The notes under the pieces are model-generated. The model saw only the letters and a list, made by a program, of their open reading frames with translations. It was not told the origin of the DNA and ran no database searches. DNA of 64,000 nucleotides from Dehalococcoidia bacterium (lineage in GTDB: Bacteria; Chloroflexota; Dehalococcoidia; Bin125), in NCBI GenBank assembly GCA_022825265.1, contig JAJDXE010000013.1:248001-312000 (forward strand), written 5' to 3'. The first letter of the stretch is position 1, and each line of letters opens with the position of its first letter. A program made the translations under genes and the position numbers. This document shows positions 53,767-62,225 of this stretch, one piece after another.

Positions 53767-56397
53767 ATGACCAACGAAGAACACCTCCTCTCCGATCTGC
53801 GGGTGATTGAGATTGGCGACGAAGTCTCTGCGTATGCGGGGAAGTTGTTGGCCGGACTTGGCGCCGACGTGATCAAGGTCGAGCCGCCGAAGGGCTGCTC
53901 GACGCGGAACATCGGGCCGTTCTACGAGGACGAACCGGGGCCAGAGCGATCTCTGTACTGGTGGCACTACAGCATTGGCAAGCGCTCGCTCGCGCTTGAT
54001 CTGACGACCGACGACGGTCGCTCGACGTTGCTTCGACTCCTCCAGGGAGTCGACCTGTTCCTCGACGCTCGGCCGAAGTCTGAGATTGACGATCACGGGC
54101 CGGACGAGGACGCGGTTCGCCAGGCCAATCCGAGCATCGTCATTGCTCGGATGTCGCCGTTCGGAGATTCGGGACCGTGGGCTGACTATCGGGGTTCGGA
54201 CCTGGTTCACCTGGCGTTGGGTGGGCCGATGATGAACTGTGGGTATGATCCGCAGCCCGATGGGACTTACGACACACCGCCGATCGCGCCTCAGATGTGG
54301 CAGGCGTACCACATCGCAGGCGAGTTGACGGTGATGAACGCGATTGGCGCATTGATTGACCGCGGGCGCTCTGGTCGGGCGCAGACGCTGCACACGGCGG
54401 TGCATGACGCGGTGGCCAAGAACACTGAGCTTGACCTGATGAGCTGGGTGTACCGGCGGGCTCGCTTCTATCGCCAGACCTGCCGTCACGCGATGGAGGA
54501 GGTCTCGCCGCTGCCGATGATCGGGCCGACCAAGGACGGCCGCTGGGTGATGGCGCTGCCGCGCGGACGCTCGCAGTCGTTGATCGACTTTCTGGACAGC
54601 TACGACATGGCGGCCGATCTGAACGACGTGCCGCCGGAGGGCGGCGGGGCCAACACGCGCTCGCGAGGCGAGACCGCGGCTCACCTGCAGGAGGTCTCGC
54701 AGCGGCTGATCCGCAAGTTCCGGTTTGACGACGTCCCCTGGCGCGAGGCTCAGGACCTGGGCCACCTCTGGGCTCCGTTGCGGAAGCCGCATGAGAACGC
54801 CCTGGATCCTCACTGGTGGGAGCGGGGGAGCTTCGCCAGGGTGGCGCATCCCGAGCATGAAGCGGAGTTCGTCTACACGTCGAGCAAGTGGGTGTCGTCG
54901 GAAACGTCGTGGAAGGTGGGACCTCGGGCGCCGCTGCTCGGCGAGCACAACGAGGAGATCCTTGGTGAGTTGGACGGTCCCAATCTGGGTGAGGTGTCTC
55001 GCAGTGAGGGTGGGAGCCCCCTCAGCCGCTACGCGGCAGCTCCCCCACAGGGGGAGCCCTCGGTGTCGAGGTGGGGGACGGCGTTTCCGCTGGAGGGGGT
55101 TCGGATTCTTGATTTCACCTGGTGGCTGGCGTCGGGCGGGGCTCCACGTTTCCTTTCGGCGTTGGGCGCTGAGGACATCAAGGTTGAGTGGCATCAGAAC
55201 ATGGACCTTCGGGTGGGGATGGCTCAGTTTCCTCAGGGCGGCAAGGCGGCCCGCGAGGTGCTGGGTGTTGGCGATGATCCGTTGCCTCCGGACAACTCGA
55301 CGATCAACCGCTCGGGGCAGTTCAATGACTTCCATGCCGGGCATCGCGGGCTGTCGCTGAACCTGCGAGACCCGCGCGGGCTGGAGATTGCCAAGCAGCT
55401 TGTGGCGATGAGCGACATTGTGGCTGAGGGGTTCTCGCCGGGCGTGATGGAGCGCTGGGGGCTTGGCTACGAGGTGATGAAGGAGATCAAGCCGAACATC
55501 ATCTACCTGTCGCAGTCGGGGATGGGACAGGTCGGGGTGTACGGGCGCTACCGGACGGTGGGGCCGATTGCGGCGTCGTTTGGCGGGATCTCGGAGCTGT
55601 CGGGGTTGCCCGAGCCATATGCGCCGGCTGGCTGGGGTTACAGCTATCTCGATTGGTTTGGCGCGTACAACCTGGCCAACGCGATGATGGCGGCGCTGTA
55701 CTACCGCGACCGGACCGGCAAGGGGCAGTGGATCGACTCCTCGCAGGTCGACGCGGGGATATACCTGAACGGGACGTCGGTGCTGGAGTGGTCGGCGAAC
55801 GGGACGGTTTGGCAGCGGTACGGCAACCGCTCGCGCTACAAGCCGGCCGCGCCGCACGGGGCGTACCGATGCCGCGACGACGTTGAGTCCAGCGACCGCT
55901 GGATTGCGTTCGGCTGCTTCGATGAGGCCGAGTGGCGGTCTCTGCGTCGGGTGATGGGCGACCCGGAGTGGGCTGCGTCGGACCGCTTCGCCAGCCTGTC
56001 TGACCGGCTGGCCAACCAGGATGAGCTGGATGAGCGAATCACCGAGTGGACGCAGCAGCAGGACCGCTGGGAGCTGATGCGGCTGTTGCAGGAGGCGGGT
56101 ATCGCCGCCGGGGTTTGCCAGGACGCGCAGGACCGGCTTGAGGTTGACCCGCAGCTGTCGCATCTCAACTGGCTGACCGAGGTCGAGCACTCGGAGATGG
56201 GGGCTTGGCCGACCAAGGAGGTCCCGGTCAAGTGGAGTCAGACGCCTCCGTTCATGGGCGGACCGATCGACCGCGGCGCCCCATGCTACGGCGAGGACAA
56301 CCACTACGTGCTCGGCGAGCTGCTGGGCATGAGCTCGTCGGAGATCTTACGGCTGGCGGATGACGGGGTGATCGCCGAGGGTCTGGCGAGCGTCTGA
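53767..56397 (+). CDS. Double-domain CaiB/BaiF (family III) CoA-transferase
   Basis: An 876-residue fusion of two family III CoA-transferase domains. Domain 1 is about residues 10-405 and domain 2 about 438-860. Candidate catalytic Asp residues are in LHTAVHDAVAK (domain 1) and SSQVDAGIYL (domain 2), the position of formyl-CoA transferase Asp169. Family III enzymes shuttle CoA between carboxylates. Normally two ~400-residue chains interlock, so the fusion could fold as an internal dimer. The linker (about residues 416-436) is encoded by a GC-rich palindromic repeat. ATG 53767 is preferred; an in-frame GTG lies 15 bp upstream. Confidence 0.85.
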   Translation: MTNEEHLLSDLRVIEIGDEVSAYAGKLLAGLGADVIKVEPPKGCSTRNIGPFYEDEPGPERSLYWWHYSIGKRSLALDLTTDDGRSTLLRLLQGVDLFLDARPKSEIDDHGPDEDAVRQANPSIVIARMSPFGDSGPWADYRGSDLVHLALGGPMMNCGYDPQPDGTYDTPPIAPQMWQAYHIAGELTVMNAIGALIDRGRSGRAQTLHTAVHDAVAKNTELDLMSWVYRRARFYRQTCRHAMEEVSPLPMIGPTKDGRWVMALPRGRSQSLIDFLDSYDMAADLNDVPPEGGGANTRSRGETAAHLQEVSQRLIRKFRFDDVPWREAQDLGHLWAPLRKPHENALDPHWWERGSFARVAHPEHEAEFVYTSSKWVSSETSWKVGPRAPLLGEHNEEILGELDGPNLGEVSRSEGGSPLSRYAAAPPQGEPSVSRWGTAFPLEGVRILDFTWWLASGGAPRFLSALGAEDIKVEWHQNMDLRVGMAQFPQGGKAAREVLGVGDDPLPPDNSTINRSGQFNDFHAGHRGLSLNLRDPRGLEIAKQLVAMSDIVAEGFSPGVMERWGLGYEVMKEIKPNIIYLSQSGMGQVGVYGRYRTVGPIAASFGGISELSGLPEPYAPAGWGYSYLDWFGAYNLANAMMAALYYRDRTGKGQWIDSSQVDAGIYLNGTSVLEWSANGTVWQRYGNRSRYKPAAPHGAYRCRDDVESSDRWIAFGCFDEAEWRSLRRVMGDPEWAASDRFASLSDRLANQDELDERITEWTQQQDRWELMRLLQEAGIAAGVCQDAQDRLEVDPQLSHLNWLTEVEHSEMGAWPTKEVPVKWSQTPPFMGGPIDRGAPCYGEDNHYVLGELLGMSSSEILRLADDGVIAEGLASV
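55005..55080. repeat. GC-rich palindromic repeat inside the CoA-transferase gene
   Basis: Inside the linker between the two enzyme domains, a run of hairpins appears: GCCGC-tac-GCGGC and CTCCCCC-ac-AGGGGGAG, bordered by GGGAGCCCCC and GGTGGGGG. It is read in frame as a Ser/Pro/Gly/Ala-rich stretch unlike the enzyme. A similar hairpin series sits between the two hydrolase genes near 58.1 kb. Confidence 0.6.
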
Positions 56398-56917
56398 CGC
56401 CGGTTTGGGCTGTGTTCGGCGGGAATTTTCGGGCGTACTGCTCGGATTCTCTGCTCTGGGCTGGGAATTCGGGGCGGAGGTGTTCAGGTTTGTCCAGATT
56501 TGTCTGGATTCGGCTCGATTCGGCCAGATTTCGGCCGTGATCTGAGCGGGAATTCTCGGTTGATCCAGGGATATGTAGGTCGAGGCGGTGGTCACTGTTG
56601 CTTCTTGCTGGGCTGTGGGTTGGTTGGAGTACGCACGGTGAAGTTGAGGGCGGGTGAGACCCCCTGTGAAAAAAAGAAAAGGGAAAAAAGAGGAGGGAAG
56701 GGTTACAAGGGGTCATAGTCCTCCTCGGGCAGTTCTTCCTCTTTGGTGTGGGAGTTGGCATCGGGTTGGCCTTCTTATTTTGAGCGGACGAATGTTCTTA
56801 GCGTATCCAGTTCGTGAGACGATTGGAGACGGGCGGATCCGGGATGTGCATCGGCGAAGACATGTTCGAATGGAGAGTTGGGCGGGTCCCCGAATGAATC
56901 GGGAACTGGAAGGCTCG
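56398..56917. other. Non-coding tract with repeated GGGAATTC-like motifs
   Basis: About 520 bp with no believable gene. GGGAATTTTC (56421-56430), GGGAATTC (56463-56470) and GGGAATTCTC (56548-56557) recur, mixed with CAGATTT/GGATTCGG direct repeats (56490-56535). A nearly pure purine tract (about 56667-56701) lies near the middle. The tract separates convergent genes, so it may hold bidirectional termination or be a relic. Confidence 0.5.
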
Positions 56918-58078
56918 CTACAACGACTCGTAGATGGCGTCGATGAGGACGGTGCAGCGGGGGTCGTGGGCGATGGCGGTTCCCATCTGGTTCATGGTGT
57001 AGCCGAAGCCGATGTTGGCGTCGAGGTCGGCGTAGCCGAGGGATCCTCCGGCACCGGGGTGGCCGAAGGCTCTGGGATTGGGACCCCAGGGGGTGGATTC
57101 ACCGGTCAGAGCCCAGCCGAGGGCGAAGCGGGTGTTGATCCCGATGCAGGTGTCGGGGCCGTTGGTCTGTTCCTCGATGCCCTGTTCGATGGTCTCGGGG
57201 CTGAGGACGTGGATGCCGTCGATCTGGCCGCCGTTGGCTGCGGCGCCGTAGATGCGGGCGAGCGCGCGGGCGGTGGCGTGTCCGTTGGCGGCGGGGATCT
57301 CGGCGGCTCGCCAGTCTCGACGCGAGGCCATGGCCGGTCCGCCGGGGTTGAAGACCGGCGGGTTGATGACGGCGACGATGCCGACGCTGTCGGGGTCGCC
57401 GAACAGATCGCTGGTTGGTGGGAACTCGGCGGTGTTGTCGGGTTCAATCACGGTTGAGATTCGGGCGTCGAACTCGGGGCCGGTGCCGATGTGGGCATCG
57501 AGACCGAGCGGAGCGGCGAATTCCTCGCGGAAGTACGTACCCAACGAGCGGCCGTCGATCCGGCGGACGACTTCTCCGACGAGCCAGCCGAAGGTCATAG
57601 CGTGGTAACCGTGCTTCTCGCCCGGCGTCCACCAGGGCTCCTGCTCGGCCAGGGTCGAGGTCATGGTTTCCCAGTCGAACATGTCCTCGGTGACGAGCTC
57701 GCGCTTGACGGCCGCCATGCCTGCCTTGTGGCAGAGCAGCCAGCGGACGGGGATCGACTCCTTGCCGGCGGCGGCGAACTCGGGCCAGTACTCGGCGACG
57801 GGGGCGTCGATGTCGAGCTTGCCCTCTTCGACCAGCCGGTGGGCGCAGAAGGCGGTCAGGCCCTTGGTCGATGAGTAGACGTTGACGAGGGTGTTGCGGT
57901 CCCACTCGCGTTCGCGGTCGGAGGCGTACCAGCCGCCCCAGAGGTCGACGACCGGCTCGCCGTTGAGGTAGACGGAGACGGCTGCTCCGACTTCGTCTCG
58001 TTGGCTGAAGTTGCTCGCGAATGCGTCGCGGACGGCGTTGAAACGTTGGTCGGTCCATCCGTGGATTGGGGTAGTCAT
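56918..58078 (-). CDS. Beta-lactamase-fold serine hydrolase, paralogue A
   Basis: A 386-residue class C beta-lactamase/EstB-like hydrolase. SSTK is at 69-72, the general-base Tyr at about 158 (GEKHGYHAMTFGWL), and HPGAGGSLGYADLD near the C-terminus. No signal peptide, so probably a cytoplasmic esterase or amidase. The ATG at 58078 has AAGGA upstream. The gene 131 bp upstream on the same strand encodes an equally long paralogue, with a palindromic repeat between them. Confidence 0.85.
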   Translation of the reverse strand: MTTPIHGWTDQRFNAVRDAFASNFSQRDEVGAAVSVYLNGEPVVDLWGGWYASDREREWDRNTLVNVYSSTKGLTAFCAHRLVEEGKLDIDAPVAEYWPEFAAAGKESIPVRWLLCHKAGMAAVKRELVTEDMFDWETMTSTLAEQEPWWTPGEKHGYHAMTFGWLVGEVVRRIDGRSLGTYFREEFAAPLGLDAHIGTGPEFDARISTVIEPDNTAEFPPTSDLFGDPDSVGIVAVINPPVFNPGGPAMASRRDWRAAEIPAANGHATARALARIYGAAANGGQIDGIHVLSPETIEQGIEEQTNGPDTCIGINTRFALGWALTGESTPWGPNPRAFGHPGAGGSLGYADLDANIGFGYTMNQMGTAIAHDPRCTVLIDAIYESL

Positions 58079-58093
58079 GATCGGTCCTTGTGG

Positions 58094-58200
58094 CGGGGGA
58101 GCCCCCCTCTGCCTTTGGCATCTCCCCCCAGAGGGGGGAGAAAAGGGTGGGAAGCGGCATCTCCCCCAGAGGGTGGAGAGTGGGACAATTCCCCGAGAGG
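58094..58200. repeat. GC-rich palindromic repeat element between paralogous genes
   Basis: GGGGGAGCCCCCC, then TGCC-ttt-GGCA, then CTCCCCCCAGAGGGGGGAG, followed by a decayed second set (CTCCCCCAGAGGGTGGAG, then CCCCGAGAGG). The order of blocks matches the element embedded in the CoA-transferase gene near 55.0 kb. It may act as a terminator between the two hydrolase genes. Confidence 0.6.
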
Positions 58201-58209
58201 CGCGAGAAG

Positions 58210-59370
58210 CTAGAGCGAGGCGTAGACGGCGTCGATGAGGCCGTTGACTCGGGGGTCTCCGCTGAGGTTGTTCTGCATCTGGTTCATCGTGTAGCCGAAG
58301 CCGACTCCGCCGTCGAGGTCGGCGAAGCCGAGGGAGCCGCCGGCTCCGGGATGGCCGAAGGCTCGAGGGTTGGGGCCGAGCGGCATGAACTCTCCGGTGA
58401 GCATGAAGCCGAGACCGAAGCGGGTCGGGATCATCAGGCAGGTGTCGGGTCCGTTGGACTGCTCGGTGATGGCGTTGTCGATGGTGTCTTGATTGAGGAT
58501 GTGGATGCCGTCGATTTTGCCGCCGTTGGCCGCGCCGCCGTAGAGGCGTGCCAGCGAGCGTGCGGTGGCGTGTCCGTTGGCGGCGGGGATTTCGGCTCCG
58601 CGCCAGCCTCGGCTGCCGGTGATGTTGTCTTCGTCGGGTCCGGCGATGGGTGGGTTTGAGAATGCTGCGGCGCCGACGCTATCCTCGCCCATCATTTCGA
58701 TGAGATTGGGCGCGTCGGGATCAACGGGCGCGTTGATCAGGGTTGAGATACGGCCGTCGAACTCGGGTCCGGTGCCGATGTGCGCGTCCAGTCCGAGGGG
58801 CGCGGCGAACTCATCCCACCAGTAGCGGCCGATGGAGCGTCCGTCGATGCGGCGGACGACCTCACCGACGAGCCAGCCGTAGGTCAGGGCGTGATAGCCG
58901 TGCTGTTCGCCCGGCGTCCACCAAGGCTCCTGCTCGGCGAGGGCCTCACACATGGTGTCCCAGTTGAAGAGGTCTTCCATGACCAGCGGCCGGCGGACGG
59001 CGGCCATGCCGGCGCGGTGGGACATCAGCCAGCGGACGGGCATGTCGCCTTTGCCCGCCTGGGCGAATTCGGGCCAGTACTCGGCGACGGGGGCGTCGAA
59101 GTCGAGCCGGCCTTCCTCGGCGAGGCGGTGGGCGCAGAAGGCGGCGAGGCCCTTGGTCGTGGAGAAGACGTTGACGAGCGTGTTGCGGTCCCACTCGCGC
59201 TCATGGTCGGTGTCGTACCAGCCGCCCCAGAGGTCGACGACGGGCTCGCCGTTGAGGTAAACGGCGACGGCTGCGCCGACCTCGCCGTGCTCGGCGAAGT
59301 TGGTGGCGAAGGCCTCGCGGACGCCTTCGAATTGTGGTTCGGTCCATCCGCCGATTGGGGCGTCGGTCAT
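58210..59370 (-). CDS. Beta-lactamase-fold serine hydrolase, paralogue B
   Basis: A 386-residue paralogue of the neighbouring gene, with the same GWT start, a STTK nucleophile motif in place of SSTK (about 69-72), GEQHGYHALTYGWLVGEVV and HPGAGGSLGFADLD. ATG 59370 with AAGGA 8 nt upstream corresponds exactly to the start of paralogue A, so the longer open frame is not used. The two differ most around residues 190-240, probably altering substrate range. Same strand and likely same regulation. Confidence 0.85.
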   Translation of the reverse strand: MTDAPIGGWTEPQFEGVREAFATNFAEHGEVGAAVAVYLNGEPVVDLWGGWYDTDHEREWDRNTLVNVFSTTKGLAAFCAHRLAEEGRLDFDAPVAEYWPEFAQAGKGDMPVRWLMSHRAGMAAVRRPLVMEDLFNWDTMCEALAEQEPWWTPGEQHGYHALTYGWLVGEVVRRIDGRSIGRYWWDEFAAPLGLDAHIGTGPEFDGRISTLINAPVDPDAPNLIEMMGEDSVGAAAFSNPPIAGPDEDNITGSRGWRGAEIPAANGHATARSLARLYGGAANGGKIDGIHILNQDTIDNAITEQSNGPDTCLMIPTRFGLGFMLTGEFMPLGPNPRAFGHPGAGGSLGFADLDGGVGFGYTMNQMQNNLSGDPRVNGLIDAVYASL

Positions 59371-59538
59371 TGGTGAGTCCTTGCACTGATTGGTTCTCAG
59401 GGTTTCCGCTGGCAACGCTAGCAGGTCAAGCAATGGTCGGGGACCCTGCATATTGGTTGCGATCACGGTTGCGTCTACCTGGTTCGAGAACCCACTAAGA
59501 TCAAGCACAGGCACAGAGTCAACCCTGCGATCATCGCC

Positions 59539-59748
59539 ATGCCAAACGTCTCAGAGATTCAACATGCCATCCTGGAACTGTCGGGGGATGACTATGCGCA
59601 GTTGCGGGAGTGGCTCAGCGAGCTGGATTGGGAGCGCTGGGATTCGCGAATCGAAGACGACTCCGGCGCGGGCCAACTGGAGTTCCTGATCAACGAAGCT
59701 GCTGAGTCAGCAGGATCGGATACGCTCAGCTCGCTCGAAGAACTCTAG
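59539..59748 (+). CDS. Antitoxin-like small protein of a ParE/RelE-type pair
   Basis: A 69-residue acidic helical protein beginning MPNVSEIQHAILELSGDDYAQLREWLSELD. This matches the short addiction-module proteins that pair with RelE/ParE toxins. The acidic tail ends in SSLEEL. Its stop TAG is followed at once by the GTG of the toxin gene. Such antitoxins wrap the toxin with their C-terminus; DNA binding is not evident. Confidence 0.75.
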   Translation: MPNVSEIQHAILELSGDDYAQLREWLSELDWERWDSRIEDDSGAGQLEFLINEAAESAGSDTLSSLEEL

Positions 59749-60003
59749 GTGCATCGGGCAACGCCCCGCTTCTGGTCAGCCTTTGGGGAACTGCCGGAGT
59801 CAGCGCAGCGAATCGCACGTAGGAATTTCCGCTTGCTCGTGGAGAATCCCGCCCATCCCTCGCTCAGATTCAAGCGCGTCGGCGATTTCTGGTCGGCGCG
59901 CGTAGGCCGTGGATATCGTGCACTGGCTGTCAAGGACGAAGCGGACTTCGTCTGGGTGTGGATCGGGGCGCACGACGATTACGATCGCTTACTCGATCGC
60001 TGA
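59749..60003 (+). CDS. RelE/ParE-family toxin
   Basis: An 84-residue basic protein with the compact RelE/ParE fold: RFWSAFGELPESAQRIARRNFRLL, then HPSLRFKRVGDFWSARVGRGYRAL, ending in WVWIGAHDDYDRLL. These are the hallmark strands of the family; the target is either ribosome-bound mRNA or gyrase. The GTG start abuts the antitoxin stop, so translation is coupled. Order is antitoxin first, opposite to the HigB/HigA pair at 2 kb. Confidence 0.82.
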   Translation: MHRATPRFWSAFGELPESAQRIARRNFRLLVENPAHPSLRFKRVGDFWSARVGRGYRALAVKDEADFVWVWIGAHDDYDRLLDR

Positions 60004-60139
60004 GTGTGATTTCAGGTCGGCGTGGCCGTTGCACCCGTTCTCGTCGCATCCCCGTTTCCACCTCAACGTCAATCCTGAGCAACCTCTAGCCTGTCGGCGT
60101 CAATCTGACCTGACTCGATGACCTGGAGAGGAACCCTTG

Positions 60140-61090
60140 ATGCCGAGTATTCCGACTGAAGCTGAAGTGATTGCGATGATGGACTCGCTTTCGAACTGGG
60201 GTCGCTGGGGCGATGATGACCAGCTGGGGACGCTGAACTACGTCACGCCTGAGGTCCGCAAGGCGGCTGCGGCGCTGGTGAGCGAGGGCGTGTCGGTGTC
60301 CTGCGCCTGGGATATCGAGAACACTCATCAGCCCGACCATGCGATGGGGACGCCTCAGCGTTTCATGGTTGCGACCGGGGAGTCGGCGGCGGCGATCGCC
60401 GAGTCGGGCGTCTCGCGGATGGGCGGCGCGTTGGAGTTCTTTGGTCTCGTGTATCACGGGTATGCGATCACGCATCTCGACGGGCTGTGCCACATCTTCT
60501 GGGACGGCAAGATGTACAACGGTCAGCCGGCGCACCTGGTGAACTCGGCCGGCGGGGCGACGCATCTACCGATCACCGAGCTTCGCGACGGGATCGTAAC
60601 GCGCGGGGTGCTGCTCGATGTGGCCGCGGCAAAGGGTGTGGACTGGATGGAGCCGGGCGAGGGTGTGTTCCCCGAGGATCTTGAGGCGGCGGAGGAACGG
60701 CAGGGCGTCAAGGTCCGTGAGGGCGATGCTGTGCTGCTACGGACCGGCTACGGCAAGCGCAAGCGCGAGGTCGGGCGCGAGGCTTTGTTGGAGACCGGAT
60801 TCCCCGGCTATCACGTCGCCTGTCTACCATGGCTGCACGAGCGCGGCGCTGCGGTGATCGGCGCCGACACGGCGACGGATGTCAATCCGTCGGGCTACGA
60901 GACGCTGGGCATTCCGATCCATGCGGTTGGGATCGTGCACATGGGTCTCTGGCTGATGGACAACATGCAGCTCGAGGATGTCGCTGCGGCCGCCAATCAG
61001 TATGGACGGCACGAGTTCCAGTTCGTGTTGAGTCCGTTGAGGATCATTGGTGGGACCGGGAGTCCGGCGAATCCGCTGGCGATCTTCTAG
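60140..61090 (+). CDS. Cyclase-family metal-dependent hydrolase (kynurenine formamidase-like)
   Basis: A 316-residue protein of the cyclase family (PF04199). The metal site THLDGLCHIFWDGKMYNG is the long variant of the HxGTHxDxPxH signature; later LLRTGYGK and IGADTATDVNP are family stretches. Members hydrolyse amides, lactones or cyclic esters in catabolic routes. ATG 60140 follows a TTG by 3 bases; a GGAGAGGA is upstream. It converges with an alcohol dehydrogenase gene 6 bp away. Confidence 0.83.
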   Translation: MPSIPTEAEVIAMMDSLSNWGRWGDDDQLGTLNYVTPEVRKAAAALVSEGVSVSCAWDIENTHQPDHAMGTPQRFMVATGESAAAIAESGVSRMGGALEFFGLVYHGYAITHLDGLCHIFWDGKMYNGQPAHLVNSAGGATHLPITELRDGIVTRGVLLDVAAAKGVDWMEPGEGVFPEDLEAAEERQGVKVREGDAVLLRTGYGKRKREVGREALLETGFPGYHVACLPWLHERGAAVIGADTATDVNPSGYETLGIPIHAVGIVHMGLWLMDNMQLEDVAAAANQYGRHEFQFVLSPLRIIGGTGSPANPLAIF

Positions 61091-61096
61091 TCCGGG

Positions 61097-62137
61097 TCAC
61101 GCGTTGGGCGTGATGTGCACCTTGATTGACTTCGAGCTCTTGTCGAGGGCGGTTGCGAAGGCGTCGTTGACGTCTTCGAGGGTGTAGCGGTGCGTGATCA
61201 GTGAGCGGGCTTCCTCGGCGCAGCCTGAAAGGACTTCGAGGGCCTGCTGGTAGTCGGGGGCTCGGCCGCCGATGGCTCCGTAGGTGACCGCTCCGACCAT
61301 CGTGATTTCCTTGCCGAGCAGGGTGAGCGGGTTGAAGCCGGCGTTGTCGATGGCGAAGACTCCGAGGACGATGACGCGGCCGAGGCGGCGGACGACGTCG
61401 ACGGACTGGCGGATGGTGTCGGCGTGTCCGCCGACGCACTCGGCGACGACATCGATGGCGTCGTCGTCGGTCAGTTCCTTGAGGCGTTGCTGCCCGGCTT
61501 CGTCCTCGCCGATGACTTCGGCTGCGCCGAGAGCTTGGGCGGCCTCCTGCTGGTGAGGATGGCGGGCTAGGACGATGACGTTGGCTCCGGCGGCCTGGGC
61601 GGCGAGCTGGGCGGTGAGGCCGATGGTGCCGGCTCCGATGACGAGGACGGTTTCTCCCTGGCCGAGGGTGGCCATGTTGTAGCCGTGGACGCCGCAGGCG
61701 AGCGGCTCGGCGATGGCGGCGACTTCGCCGTCGATGTTGGGGGGCGCCTTAAAGACGGCGACGCCGGGAGCGAAGACATCCTGGGCCATGCCGCCGTCGA
61801 CCGCGATCCCGATGAGTCCGCCGGCGACCTGGCACTGGTTGTAGTGGCCAGAGACGCAGTGTCCGCAATTGCCGCAGCGGAGGAGCGGCTCGACGCCGAC
61901 GACATCGCCTTCCTTGACGTGATCGACGCCCGGTCCGACGGCTGAGACGATTCCGCCGATTTCATGTCCCGGGGTTCGCAGGGCGATGGGGTCGAAGTCA
62001 CCTCGGTACCAGTGCAGGTCCGAGCCACAGATTCCCGCGTTGACCACCTGGACGCGGACTTCGCCCTCGCCGGGTGCTCGCTGCGGATCGTCGTGGACGC
62101 TGAGCGTTCTATCCGTGTTCCAGGCGGCGCGTCGCAT
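61097..62137 (-). CDS. Zinc-dependent alcohol dehydrogenase, sorbitol dehydrogenase-like
   Basis: A 346-residue medium-chain dehydrogenase. Catalytic zinc ligands are in NAGICGSDLHWY and GHEIGG; structural zinc cysteines are in the CGNCGHCVSGHYNQC region; VIGAGTIGLTAQLAAQ is the NAD(P) motif. GGAG 8 nt before ATG 62137 sets the start; the open frame continues upstream without support. Resembles sorbitol/threonine dehydrogenases, but the substrate is uncertain. Divergent from the esterase lipoprotein gene. Confidence 0.86.
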   Translation of the reverse strand: MRRAAWNTDRTLSVHDDPQRAPGEGEVRVQVVNAGICGSDLHWYRGDFDPIALRTPGHEIGGIVSAVGPGVDHVKEGDVVGVEPLLRCGNCGHCVSGHYNQCQVAGGLIGIAVDGGMAQDVFAPGVAVFKAPPNIDGEVAAIAEPLACGVHGYNMATLGQGETVLVIGAGTIGLTAQLAAQAAGANVIVLARHPHQQEAAQALGAAEVIGEDEAGQQRLKELTDDDAIDVVAECVGGHADTIRQSVDVVRRLGRVIVLGVFAIDNAGFNPLTLLGKEITMVGAVTYGAIGGRAPDYQQALEVLSGCAEEARSLITHRYTLEDVNDAFATALDKSSKSIKVHITPNA

Positions 62138-62225
62138 TGGTGGCTCCAATCGGTCGGTGGTGATCGGCGCAAGGCTAACAGTCGGCAGAGTGGTCGGGCG
62201 GACTCGTGCAGATAGGCTGACTGCC

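Noticed and set aside
52837..56304. Very long open frame (about 1155 codons) on the minus strand
   Set aside because: It lies antisense to acyl-CoA dehydrogenase and the CoA-transferase. Its translation is Arg/Pro/Val-rich with no family features, as expected from codon bias in GC-rich genes.
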